Of a stretch of 64,000 bases of DNA, positions 36,400 to 47,017 are shown one piece after another. The notes under the pieces were generated by a model. That model saw nothing but the letters and a program-made list of their open reading frames with translations, had not been told where the DNA came from and did no database searches. Location of the stretch: assembly GCA_014529385.2 (NCBI GenBank), contig CM043962.1, forward strand, positions 124,788,470 through 124,852,469, written 5' to 3'. The stretch is from Adiantum capillus-veneris. Taxonomy: Eukaryota > Streptophyta > Polypodiopsida > Polypodiales > Pteridaceae. Position 1 is the stretch's first letter. Each line of letters begins with the position of its first letter. The position numbers were made by a program, and so were the translations under genes.

Positions 36400-36412
36400 C
36401 TCTCTCTCTCTC
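36367..36412. repeat. (CT)n microsatellite
   Basis: About 46 bases of nearly pure CT/TC repeat in the element D leader. Confidence 0.9.
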
Positions 36413-37282
36413 GATGGTCATCAAGTCGTCATGGTGTGGGTATAGTTCCTTGATTCGATAGTGGAGCCGACAGGTAGGCCGCGGGAAGCAACCCTTGCAC
36501 ACAAGACAAAGCCGCAGTCCACCTGCTCGGATCTGAACGCAGAGGGTGGGGATGGCTTCGCACTGCCGTGGGTGGTAAATTTCTTCATGGGGACGTGCCC
36601 GGGTATGGCCCGTATCGACGGCCCCGTCGGTCTTCTTGAACGCGCAGTCTACTGCCGCCATATTCGCCATGCAAGCTATAGGTTATTTTTTTATTTTATT
36701 TTTTTAAAAAAAATTCAAGACCTAAACTTGGCCATGCAAGGGCGATCACACACGGGCAGAGGGCCCAACGATAAGCAGCGAAGGACTAGAGGCACGCATC
36801 CGAAGACTCGCAAGCTCTGTAAACGGGGCCGGGAGGCGTCGTACGCTCTTTGAGCTGACTGTTTGCATTGAGGGACGAGCCTATGGTCTGCGGAGCTCAT
36901 ATTCACACGCTCCGACATGCTTGATTGCGGGAGGAAACCCGAAGCCAAGGTAACGTTTTAATGTTATGTTTTCTTCTTTCCCGTATGCATTTGACATAAG
37001 CAGTTATGCTTGAGTCATCGTAGAGAGGGTTATGTGTTGCTTGGGGTACACAAACTTTGCACAAGACTGCAAGTACAATGTACATTAGATGTTTTGATAT
37101 CATGCACGACATGGAATGCCCTTAGAGAAGGCATACGACCTTGTATGCTTGATATGGTATGCTTCCAATAGAACACTTGGTTGCGTCGTAGTAGATGGAT
37201 GTGTGTGTCAAATTACTTCAGAATACACTGCATGTGTGTCACGGCTTCTCCCCTACATGTACGACATGGACATGACTCTCGC

Positions 37283-37308
37283 GGGGGGGGGGGGGGGGGG
37301 GGGGGGGG
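37283..37308. repeat. Poly(G) run of 26
   Basis: An uninterrupted run of 26 G after CTCGC inside element D. Its exact length should be treated with caution because such homopolymers are assembly-prone. Confidence 0.8.
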
Positions 37309-37835
37309 CATAACCATGTGTGCTTGATAGGGTATGGCTTTGGTAGCATGATGCGGGGATGTCCTTAGTGGTTGCATGTTCTCTAGTCTACTCGATCAAG
37401 CCATGTGTCATATCTTAGAGCATGTTGTTGAATTGATTGAGGTAAGTTATAACCCTTCTGCTTGGGACGCGCTAGGGTATAGGTAAGCCTAAGAGGTACC
37501 CTTATGCCTAACCGAGAATAGGGCCATCCTGGAGGTAGCACCTATGTATCGGAGGCAGAAAAAGTGTGCCTAGCAAGCACCATGGTTTCCTAAACAACAG
37601 TAAGCATGCCTCGGAGATCATAAAGGTGTGCAGGGCATACACACATGTCTCAAAGGTAGTTATCAAGCAGCGCTTGAGGTATGCAAGGAATCAAAGCATG
37701 CGTCACATGCATGGCATGGTGATGGCATGAACGATGCAAGGACACTAGATTGTGCTACCTACTTGTGCAATGTCAGGACACGGGACCTACGGGCAGGGCA
37801 TGAGTAAGGTTAGACACATAAGGCTTGTCCAATGT

Positions 37836-39630
37836 GAGACTAGGCTCGGCGCTATGTCTCTTACTCCTTACGTTCGATGAGACTAGGCTAGGCGCTATGT
37901 CTCTTACTCATTATGTTGGAGAGTTGGTTCATGTGTGAAGCTTAGGTATGTGGCGACTTCGCGCGGTTGGCATATGCTATGAGCATACAAAATTGTGAAG
38001 ACATAGGCAATGTGTTTGCAGATTAATTCATATTGCAGGTTATTTAATTATGTTCCAAGCGGGTGTATAGGATATACGACGGCGTCTGGGCAGATACGGC
38101 TATAAGCCATTTTGGAATGAGTTTTTCCTTCCACATTTCATGACAACTGGTTGCAGCAACAACGACCAGGTTAGCCAAGTTTAAGTTCTTCTTTGTTTTC
38201 ACTTTACTTCGCAATTACTTTCATTATGCAAAGCAAAGTGCTTGGGCAATTTTATAGGAAGCACGGCTTCAGGGAACTAGCAAAATAGGGGATCTCAGCT
38301 CACAGAATCCCAACTAGTTTAGATTGTGCAAGGCAGTTACGGTTTTGGCTCTCACGTTTGAGGCCATCACTTTTTGCCAAGGGCTTCAAATTCTGTATGC
38401 ACGGCATGCTAGCTAGGTGGATTCACTTCTACCACCTCATGAAACCTGTTTCCGCTATAACACCAGATACTTTGTCAAGGACAAGATAAGTTCTGGATTG
38501 TTTACCATGATTTTTGGGTTCTCACAACCACATATACGGTAAGTAGGTCACTTTGTGACTTGATTGTGTTTTCCTGTTACCTCTCTCAATGAGAGTCATA
38601 ACAGAAAACCATTGCATGCTTATAGGATAAGCTGCATGTTCGGCATAAGATGCACAAGAGCATGGCAATCAACTATACACGGAAAGTTCCTCAGCCCAGC
38701 ATGCTCTTCTTTTCTCTGTTTCTTATTTCTCTAAAAGAATAATGAAAACTTTTAAGAATATTTTGCTACATGTTTTGCTCGTGAGTCAGCCTGAGCCAAG
38801 GTGCTCTAACTCTCACCTAGTAAGTGGCTAAGATGCCACTCCAATTCGTTTTTATCGGTTCCTCGATTGATTACTAATTTGTTATTGGCATAAGGGCTAT
38901 GATCCACACAGGCTAAGAGCCATTGTCAGACCTAGGGTAAGATCCCAATGCTTACATTTCTTGGGTGATTGTTCTTCATCTTGAACATATCTACTCAGTG
39001 AAGTCCCCATCGATGTTAATGGCCAAGCAAGAGTCTCGCCATTCCAGATCTTTTGGGTGTTCTATAAGCACAACATGTTTTGGTGCAACACTTGAATCGA
39101 TTTTCTCACATCAGCTGATCTCTACCACAGAGTATAGATGCAGCAAACAGTTGAGACAGCATGGCTGTCCATAAGAGCTAGGCATCTCACTTGGGTGGAT
39201 TTCTTACAGATGCAGCAAGCAGTTGAGACAGCATGGCTATCCATAAGAGCTAGGCATCTCCCTTGTGGGAATCTCTTACTCTCTCTATAGCACTACGAGT
39301 GTCTAGGGAAACACAGTTTTGGGGTAAGACCCAGCGGGTGATTGCTAAATCACTCTATTGACATGGAGGAGCTCAGTTTGATCTATTTCTGTTACACTTT
39401 CAAGGAAAGCAGTCCGCAATCTACCACGTGGTAATGGACAAATTCAACTTTTTGGTTGATTCCAATCAATATGTATACGGTTGACTATGTTGATAACCGT
39501 TACCAGCTAGTTGAGAAGTTGCTACACAGGGTCTTACAAGGAGTTTGACTACGTAGATTCTATACGGTTGACTATGTTGATAACCGTTACTTGCTAGTTG
39601 AGCAATTTCTACACAGGGTCTTACCAAGGG
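37836..39630. repeat. Three local tandem duplications in element D
   Basis: GAGACTAGGCT units start at 37836 and 37879 (period 43). GATGCAGCAA units start at 39137 and 39209 (period 72). TATACGGTTGAC units start at 39474 and 39561 (period 87). Each is a two-copy duplication with few differences, inside otherwise non-repetitive sequence. Confidence 0.85.
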
Positions 39631-39799
39631 GTTTGACTACGTAGATTCTAACCAACGGGTTTGGATTGCGAAGGCACTACCCAGGGGTTCCATACAAGGT
39701 GATGGCTAAGTATGGGTGTTTGTGATTGGATACTTGAAACTCCAATCTGCTTTCAACCTAGTTGGTTGTCTCCATTCCATATCGAGTATATGGCTGGAT

Positions 39800-40110
39800 A
39801 CTCAATGATTGAGTCATAGTTTGTCGTCAATCTTGGACGACTTTCTGTAAGTGGTTGGGGGAAAAGCACCTCACTCTTACTGCTACTATTCATCCCGAGT
39901 AGGATGGGCAGTTTACACGCATTCTATTTAGTACTAAAGGCTACGCAAAGTGCATACGTTAAATCACACTAAAGGATATGCTAAGTGCATACGTTAGCAA
40001 GAAGTGAAACAACTGGATCGGTTACCTTTCTAGTTTGGAGTTTGCTTCATATGATGAAAGGCATGTTACGACTACTTTCAGTCTCTGCCTGTTATTCTCC
40101 AGTTATCAAC
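39800..40110 (+). pseudogene. Gypsy integrase relic in element D
   Basis: Reads WTTFCKWLGEK, then LTATIHPE-stop-DGQFTRILF, matching the FWKxLG...HPxTDGQTER block of gypsy integrases. About 100 bases on, LEFASYDERHVTTTFSL matches the LAEFAYNNSxHxSTGxSPF block. The catalytic Glu position is lost and stops are present. This identifies the decayed interior as gypsy pol. Confidence 0.7.
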
Positions 40111-40562
40111 CTTAATCATCAATTTTGATACGGTTGGCTACTAGCAAGAAACCATAGCAAGTCAAGGACTTGGTTGCTGCGGATGAATATGTCAGCATAG
40201 TACTTTCATGGAAAGATGAACCGAGGTTATATTGCACATTCAAGTACCTCCAGAAAGTCTGAAACTTGGGTATACATTTAGACACCTCTTCGTTATGATA
40301 ACTCGTTTAACATACTTAAGTGAGTTTTAAATGGAGTCTTCACATTATGTTGGTTACGGGTTGGTTAACCAAGACGGTTGTACAGGGACAAGAATGTGGA
40401 AAATCAAGATGTTATTCTTGATTTCATTGAACCTCCCAATGAACCAGGTTCCGCAAACCGTTGGATCCATGAGAGTTGCCACGGTGGAAAACATTAGTGT
40501 TCTTACGAAGATACCACCCCTTGTGTTTTGGAGGAAGAAAACTCTTCCAAAGGGGGGAGTAA

Positions 40563-40726
40563 TGTCAGAACACGGGTCCTATGGGCAGGGCCCTACCCTT
40601 AAGGGGGGTCATCGACCCCGGCCACGGGCCAGCTAACCCTCTGGACAGGGGATCCTAGGGCTAAGAGCCTATAAGTATTGGCGATTGGGTGGTGGATCCA
40701 GGTCTCTAGCTCCTAGGGTTCTTACG
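40563..40726 (+). repeat. 3' LTR of element D
   Basis: 164 bp, starting TGTCAGAACACG and ending TTCTTACG, with the final A mutated to G compared with the 5' LTR. Followed by GATAG. Confidence 0.92.
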
Positions 40727-40731
40727 GATAG

Positions 40732-41321
40732 TGCCTTCATCCCAGCAACCAAAAGAATAATCGAGGCAGATGTGTATTCAACAATGAAGTGCACCTATGG
40801 TTCTCATAAAGCTTCCCTAACTTGGTTTATGTCCCTTCATGCGTTCGAGTTTATCTTTCGACTGCAGAGTGTTCATAGGACACCAACAATGTGGACTCGC
40901 AAATGGGAAAGTGCGATCAACAATTTCCTTGCAGTTGGATGGTAGACTAAGGTGGTCATCCACTAGGGAGATACAATCAAGTGCTCTCTAGTTGCTGAGA
41001 GTGTGGTGTGCAAATACTATATTGCAAAGAAGAGCTTCTCAAATTGTCTTTCCGTAGAGAAGATGGAAGATGACGAAGGGAGATTGGGAGGCACTAGACT
41101 CTGATGTTGCTCCTAGAGAATCAATTGATTTGCAAATATGCCTCCACAATAATGCAATGCGTGACATCTTGGTGAATAACGACTGGAATCTCAGTCACCT
41201 TTGCGAGTATCTTAACCTTAGATATACCTTGCCCAATCAATGTGTTTTTGTAATCAATGAAAAGGTTGTTTGTTCTAGAAAAGAGAAGAGCTTTCTGTGT
41301 GAAAACATTGGTTTTCCGTGA
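40732..41321 (+). pseudogene. Unrecognised gene remnant, 3' part (unit A)
   Basis: Continues the gene remnant begun at 29937, after the two nested elements. It reads TKRIIEADVYSTMKCTYGSH, TRKWESAINNFLAVGW and, after stops and a shift, QICLHNNAMRDILVNNDWN ... KEKSFLCENIGFP-stop at 41321. A 3'-UTR-like AT-rich stretch follows. Unit B has the matching sequence at 43769-44349. I cannot name the family. Confidence 0.4.
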
Positions 41322-41660
41322 TGCTTTAATTTAAAAGCTTGTAACTAAAATGATTTCGCTCCCATTAATACATATGGAGCTTTGAATCTCTGTCTCATTT
41401 TTTAAGTTGTCAAAAATTAAGTTTCAAATATGCAAGTTTTTTAGTTTTGAGCGTGAAGACTTTCAATGTTGGTGTCTTTCAATGCTTGTCGCGTGATTTT
41501 GTTTATAATTATAGTTTTAAGTTAATATGATGTTAATTTTAAGTGATTTAAAAAAGTGAAATTGAGTATAAAAGTCACTTTGTAGGTTTTAAACTTCGTT
41601 TCTCACATTCACAAAACACAAGCTTTTAGGTCTCTTCCCATCTTCTTCGTGAATAGACCC

Positions 41661-42034
41661 ATGGAAACATCTTTTGATGCACTTCTCACACAATTACAGA
41701 AGATAGGACTTGCAGATCACACACATGAACTAGTCAGTGTGTTTGAGGGGACGATCGACATGCATGCCACTGCTAACCTTCATGTAGAGTGAAGCCAGAG
41801 CTTTCTTGACTACATGATGGAGCACATGGAAGAATATGCAATAGTCTTCGAGGGATCCAACATGGAGTGGTTGCCAGTGGCTTTCTCAAACACCTCTATA
41901 GGACTGACAAAAAATTTCTCTATCGCTTGTTGAGGTTTATAAAAGGGCTTACTAAGTGGGACTACAGGACAGAGGATAAGGATGACCTCATAGACTTCAG
42001 CATGGGGTGCATAGACACCCAATTCATCTCTTGA
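41661..42034 (+). pseudogene. Unrecognised small gene remnant 2 (unit A)
   Basis: ATG at 41661 after a UTR-like leader. It reads METSFDALLTQLQKIGLAD, HELVSVFEGTIDMHATAN, then TGA, then MEEYAIVFEGSNMEWLPV, with a frameshift in the second half. The unit B copy (44930-45292) is better preserved. Family unknown. Confidence 0.4.
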
Positions 42035-42073
42035 GACATGGTTCTGGTATTGCTTGTGCTTGAGGGCATGGAG

Positions 42074-42228
42074 TGTTGGAGCTATATATGGCTCACTCTA
42101 CTCAACTTGGTCTCACCTATATATTTGTATTTTGTCCTCAATATGAATCAATCTTTGGGAGCGTATATGGTGTGTCTCTTGTCTCGTCTCTCTCTCTTTC
42201 TCTCTACATCTCAACATGGTATTAGAGC
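42074..42228 (+). repeat. Copia LTR plus primer-binding site (element E, unit A copy)
   Basis: A 143-bp LTR (42074-42216, TGTTGGAGCTATATATGG to CTCAACA) is followed directly by TGGTATTAGAGC, a one-base variant of the initiator-Met primer-binding site. About 280 bases of leader follow until a family-A LTR cuts it at 42509. No coding part remains in this unit. Confidence 0.85.
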
Positions 42229-42508
42229 GGTAACGATCACGCGCCGATTCAATTCATAATGACAAAACAGTATGTGTATGCGATTCACACGTAAGATTCA
42301 AAATTGCTACAAATTTTATTTTTTGAGCGTTGATTCTTGTTAATTGTGGTTGTTTTGTGTTAAGAAGAATATGATTAGTGTTTATTGCTAATCAATTTAA
42401 TTGTTGATTACGTTTTCTTGTTGATGACACCCTGACCTTCATCTCAATTTTTGGGGGTCTTCTGTTCAAAATTTGGAGAAACGAGAAAAGCGCAATGGAG
42501 TGTAGCAC

Positions 42509-43212
42509 TGTCAAGAAGTGCGCAGTGCAACTAGGAAAGCATCGGACCTCTGACTGTGAGGATTCGTAGCAAAATTAAGCAAGACATAGACGATTTGAAG
42601 CCAAAAACACACTAAAAAAGAACAAAACTCCATCCATGAAAGCTCCACTTTGAAAAAGAACCAATACTAACTTAAAACTCTTGTGTGTGTGAAGATTAGG
42701 TGTAGCCTCGCTCCCAATTGCACAGATGCAGTGCTCATTCGGCTTGTTAAAACCCCTAAATTTACGCTTTGATTCTTCATCGTGACCATTTCATGGAAGT
42801 TTAAGTACTTCATTGGAGAATCCCAAGTAGTTATTTGACGAGGGGAAACCCTAATTGGAGGCCTCACGGCCTCAACCATGTAGTGGAAGCAGCACGGGAC
42901 TGCACAAGCACCTTGTAGAGGAATGGTTGTATCTCCTTGCTCATGTGCCCAAATGAGCTCATTCTTGGCTCTGAAAATTCCCACACAACTCGAGAAACAA
43001 CGCCAGCATCGTTGATGTGGCATTTTGAGCTATTTTGAGCATTTTTAAGGCTATTTTTGGCCATGTTTATTCATTTTGAACCCAAAAATTTCACTTTTTG
43101 TCCACAAAAAGCCCAAACGACCTCGGGAAAAACCCTAAAATTGTGAAAAAATCCCATTGGGCTCAAATTTCATGTTGAACCTCATTTTGCCACTTGGTAA
43201 GCACTTTGGAGC
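42509..43212 (-). repeat. Truncated family-A LTR at the duplication breakpoint
   Basis: Starts TGTCAAGAAGTGCGC and matches 54314-55003 of the family-A 5' LTR. It stops inside the LTR at GCACTTTGGAG, where unit B begins. It is the remains of the LTR of the 45.8-55.6 kb element, copied by the tandem duplication. Confidence 0.88.
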
Positions 43213-43216
43213 CTCA

Positions 43217-44349
43217 TTGATGTGGGTGACAATGCAGCCTAGCTCAAGAGGTGCCCACAAGGTCTCAAGGAGATACATGGCTTCTTGAGCACACCATTTG
43301 AAGGGAAGGATCATGGAGTTCAAGAAAACCCATGATGGCAAGCATCTTGCAAAGGTGCAACATGTGTATGTTTCTTCACAGCTGAAGCTAGAGACAACAA
43401 TGGCTCCATCGAGGTTTTCTACAAACTGTAATTTCACTCCTCTGTCAATTTTGTAGATTGTATATTTTGTATTTGTGTTGTATATATTGCTTTGATGTCT
43501 ATAAGGCTTTCATTGCTTGTTCATGTTTGCAGATGTATTCCCATCTGATTTTGTAGAGTGGGAGCCATTAGAGTCCTTCACATGAACTTTTGAGGCCACA
43601 TTGACCTTGGCAAGCTGCTCTATGTTGGTTGTCCATCCGTGCAGCTTGTCTCACGGGACTTTTTTTTTATAACCATACTTATGTAACACCTAGGAAAACT
43701 GGGTAAGGTAATCTTTCTCCACTTCATCCACCAACCTTGCAGAGTATGGAATGGCCTAAGCCTGATAGTGTCTTCATCACAGCAACCAAAAGGAGAATCG
43801 AGGCGGATGTGTATTCAACAACGAAGTGCACCTATGGTTCTCATAAAGCTTCCCTAACTTGGTTTATGTCCCTTCATGTATTCGTGTTTATCTTTCGACT
43901 GTAGAGTGTTCACAGGACACCAACAATGTGGACTTCCAAATGGGAAAGTGCGATCAACAATTTCCTTGCAGTTCGATGGTAGACTAAGGTGGTCAGCCAC
44001 CAGGGAGATACAACCAAGTGCTCTATAGTTGCTGAGAGTGTGGTGTGCAGATACCATATTGCAAAGGAGAGCTTGTCAATTGTCTTTCCCCAGAGAATAT
44101 GGAAGCTGAGGAAGGGATAATGGGAGGCACTAGACTCTGATGTTTCTCCTAGAGAATCAATTGATTTGCAAATATGCCTCCACAATAATGCAATGCATAA
44201 CATCTTGGTGAATAAAGACTGGAATCTCAGTCACCTTTGTGTGTATCTTAGCTTTAGATATACCTTGCCCAATCAAGGTGTTTTTGTAAAGGTTGTTCGT
44301 TCAAGAAAAGAGAAGAGCTTTTTGTGTGAAAACATTGGTTTTCCGTGAT
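43217..44349 (+). pseudogene. Unrecognised spliced gene remnant (unit B copy)
   Basis: Lacks the first ~35 codons found in unit A because the duplication starts inside exon 1. A GT-AG intron lies at 43428-43532 (105 bp). Downstream it reads DFVEWEPLESFT, TKRRIEADVYSTTKCTYGSH, SKWESAINNFLAV and KEKSFLCENIGFP before the stop at 44349. Stops and one shift make it dead. The uninterrupted arrangement shows what unit A looked like before the two insertions. Confidence 0.42.
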
Positions 44350-44580
44350 GCTTTAATGTAAAAGCTTGTAACTAAAATGATTTCGCTCCCATTAATACAT
44401 ATGGCGGTTTGAATCTCTGTCTCATTTTTTAAGTTGTCAAAAATTAAGTTTGAAATATGCAAGTTTTTTATTTTTGAGTGTGAAGACTTTCAATGCTTGT
44501 CGCGTGATTTTGTTTATAATTATAGTTTTAAGTTAATTTGATGTTAATTTTAAGTGCTTTAAAACAGTGAAATTGAGTGT

Positions 44581-44834
44581 CTGTGAAAGCATGTTAACCT
44601 GTCATGCTTTTTCATGTCCCGGACAATGCTAACTAGCACAATTTTAACATATGCTAACTAGTACAATAACTTGAGCTACATCTCCAAGATCTATGACATA
44701 ACCAAATGTACAACCTCCGACAATTCTTGATATTATTTGTAAAAAATTTACCGAACGCCCAACTTTTTGAAGATGTGCTAACTTGAAACTGCTAACTAGC
44801 ACAAAAAGCGCGACAGGTTAACATGCTTTCACCC
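44581..44834. mobile_element. 254-bp MITE with 21-bp perfect terminal inverted repeats
   Basis: Starts CTGTGAAAGC and ends GCTTTCACCC. Bases 44583-44603 are the exact reverse complement of 44812-44832, and similarity extends further inwards with mismatches. GTGT flanks both sides (44577-44580 and 44835-44838), a candidate 4-bp target duplication. Inside, GCTAACTAG recurs three times. Unit A has the empty site at 41573-41580. Non-coding; the superfamily is not assigned. Confidence 0.88.
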
Positions 44835-44929
44835 GTGTAAAAGTCACTTTGTAGGTTTTCAACTTCATTTCTCACATTCACAAAAAAAAATCTTTTAGCT
44901 CTCTTCCCATCTTCTTCGTGAATAGACCC

Positions 44930-45292
44930 ATGGCAACATCTTTTGATGCACTTCTCACACAATTACAGAAGATAGGACTTGCAGATCGTGCACATGAACT
45001 AGTCAGTGTGTTTGAGGGGACGATCGACATGCATTCCACTGCTAACCTTCATGTAGAGTGATTGCAGAGCTTTCTTCACTACATGGAAGAATATGAAATA
45101 GTCTTCGAGGGATCCAACATGGCATGGTTGCCAGTGGATTTTCTCAAACACCTCTATGCGACTGACAAAAAATTTCTCTATCGCTTGTTGAGGTTTATAA
45201 AAGGCCTTACTAAGTGGGACTACACGACAGAGCATAAGGATGACCTCATAGACTTCAACTTGGGGTGCATAGGCACCCAATTCATCTCTTGA
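44930..45292 (+). pseudogene. Unrecognised small gene remnant 2 (unit B, better preserved)
   Basis: ATG at 44930 opens about 120 codons broken only by one TGA (LHVE-stop-LQSF at about 45060). It reads SFDALLTQLQKIGLADRAH, EEYEIVFEGSNMAWLPVDF, LYRLLRFIKGLTKWDY and DFNLGCIGTQFIS. The same TGA occurs in unit A, so it predates the duplication. I do not recognise the protein. It ends 40 bases before the copia E LTR. Confidence 0.42.
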
Positions 45293-45331
45293 GACATGGT
45301 TGCGGTATTGCTTGTGCTTGAGGGCATGGAG

Positions 45332-45486
45332 TGTTGGAGCTATATATGGCTCACTCTACTCAACTTGGTCTCACCTATATATTTGCATCTTGTCCTCAAT
45401 ATGAATCAATCTTTGGGAGCGTATATGGTGTGTCTCTTGTCTCGTCTCTCTCTCTTTCTCCCTACATCTCAACATGGTATCAGAGC
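45332..45486 (+). repeat. Copia E 5' LTR and primer-binding site (unit B copy)
   Basis: 143-bp LTR (45332-45474) and consensus primer-binding site TGGTATCAGAGC (45475-45486). The leader runs to 45778, where the family-A element is inserted. Leader sequence seems to resume at 55619 and 62069, leading to the copia gag at 62089 (see findings). Confidence 0.88.
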
Positions 45487-45778
45487 GGTAACGATCATGC
45501 GCCGATTCAATTCATGGTGACAAAACAGTATGTGTATGCGATTCGCATGTAAGATTCAAAATTGCTACAAATTTTATTTTTTGAGCGTTGATTCTTGTTA
45601 ACTGTGGTGGTTTTGTGTTAAGAAGAATATGATTAGTGTTTTGTGTGGTGTTTATTGCTAATAAATCTAATCGTTGATTACGTTTTCTTGTTGATGACAC
45701 CCTGAACTTCATCTCAATTTTTGGGGGTCTTGTGCTCAACATTTGGAGAAACGAGAAAAGCGCAATGGAGCATAGCGC

Positions 45779-46830
45779 TATCAAGAAGTGCGCAATGCGA
45801 CTAGGAAAGCGCCGCGCCTCTGAGTGTGAGTATTCGTAGCAAAATTAAGCAAGGCGTAGACGATTTGAAGCCAAAAACACACTAGAAAATAACAAAACTC
45901 CAGCCATGAAATAACCCTTTGAAAAAGAACCAATACTAACTCAAAACTCTTGTGTGTGTGAAGATTAGGTGTAGCCTCGCTCCCAATTGCACAGATGCAG
46001 TGCTCATTGGGCCTGTTAAAACCCCTGAATTTACGCTTCGATTCTTCGTCGTGACCATTTCATGAAAGCTTCAGTACTTCATTGGGGAAGCCCAAGTAGT
46101 TATTTGAGGAGGGGAAACCCTAATTGGAGGCCTCACAACCTCAACCATGTAGTGGAAGTAGCACAGGACTGCATTAGCACCCCGTAGAGGAATGGTTGTA
46201 TCTCCTTGCTCATGTGCCCAAATGAGCTCATTCTTGGCTCTAAAAATTTCCACACAACTTGAGCAACATCTCCAGCATCTTTGATGTGGAATTTTGAGCT
46301 ATTTTGAGCATTTTTAAGGCTATTTTTGACCATTTTTAGCCATTTTTAGCCCAAAAATATCACTTTTTGTCCGTAAAAAGCCCAAACGAGCTGGGAAAAA
46401 TCCCTAAAATTGTGGAAAAATCCCATTGGGCTCAAATTTCATGTTGAACCTCATTTTTCCACTTGTATTTCACGCCAACGCATGAAACCTGCTATTTTTG
46501 GTCGAGATTGGCCGCATTGAACTTTCTAGGCAAAACGAGCATGCCACTTCGAAACACTTGACATTGTACATTCCCAAAGCAAATTAGGCATATATTTATG
46601 TGTAAAATCATTCCATGGTGCCATGTGTAGGGCCTCGCCCGCCCAGTAAGGTATGTATACAACTGCAACCGTGGCATTCATTTTCGCATATATCACACTA
46701 TGTACATTATATCATTTGGTCCCACATATATCACACTATGTACATTATATAATTTGGTACCACATATCATAAACATTAAGAGTGAGGTAGATAATTTAAT
46801 TTCACATTATGAACATGCCATGGCACGACA
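45779..46830 (-). repeat. 3' LTR of the family-A element (1052 bp)
   Basis: Contains a ~33-bp local duplication near 46685-46765 (CACTATGTACATTATAT twice) not found in the other LTR. It lacks the GTAAGCACTTTGGAG block near 46465. Confidence 0.9.
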
Positions 46831-47017
46831 TCCACCCCCTCTAAACGTGAACATCCTCTGGCATGTGCCACAGATATCTTTTGCAGGTTCAGTCTTCATT
46901 TAAGTCAACATACATGTCGATTTCATCATTGCTTGCAAAAAAATCTAATGCATCATCCTCTTGTTCTTCATCCACATCCATACCATTTTCATCAGAGCCT
47001 TCATTTTGACCTTCCTC

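Larger units (their letters stand above)
36102..40726 (+). mobile_element. LTR element D (decayed gypsy type), TSD GATAG
   Basis: A 4.6-kb element with 164-bp LTRs (36102-36265 and 40563-40726) and target duplication GATAG at 36097-36101 and 40727-40731. The primer-binding site TGGTATCAGAGA is at 36267-36278 and the polypurine tract AAAGGGGGGAGTAA precedes the 3' LTR. By eye the LTRs differ at about 13 positions. The interior has no long ORF, but integrase relics at 39800-40110 show gypsy ancestry. An empty site exists at 43764-43768. It could be called a LARD-like derivative; element identity is firm, superfamily less so. Confidence 0.92.
30045..43212 (+). repeat. Tandem duplication unit A (with two nested LTR elements)
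   Basis: Once copia C1 (30551-36057) and element D (36102-40731) are set aside, the remaining ~3 kb (30045-30550, 36058-36101, 40732-43212) is collinear with 43217-46465. The right end lies inside a family-A LTR, which is joined directly to the start of unit B at 43213-43217. It is therefore a head-to-tail tandem duplication. Confidence 0.9.
43217..46465 (+). repeat. Tandem duplication unit B (uninterrupted copy)
   Basis: Collinear with unit A. It retains the empty target sites of copia C1 (43720-43724 CACTT) and element D (43764-43768 GATAG). It contains gene-remnant exons at 43217-43427 and 43533-44349, a MITE (44581-44834), gene remnant 2, the copia E LTR, and the beginning of the family-A LTR. 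Confidence 0.9.
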
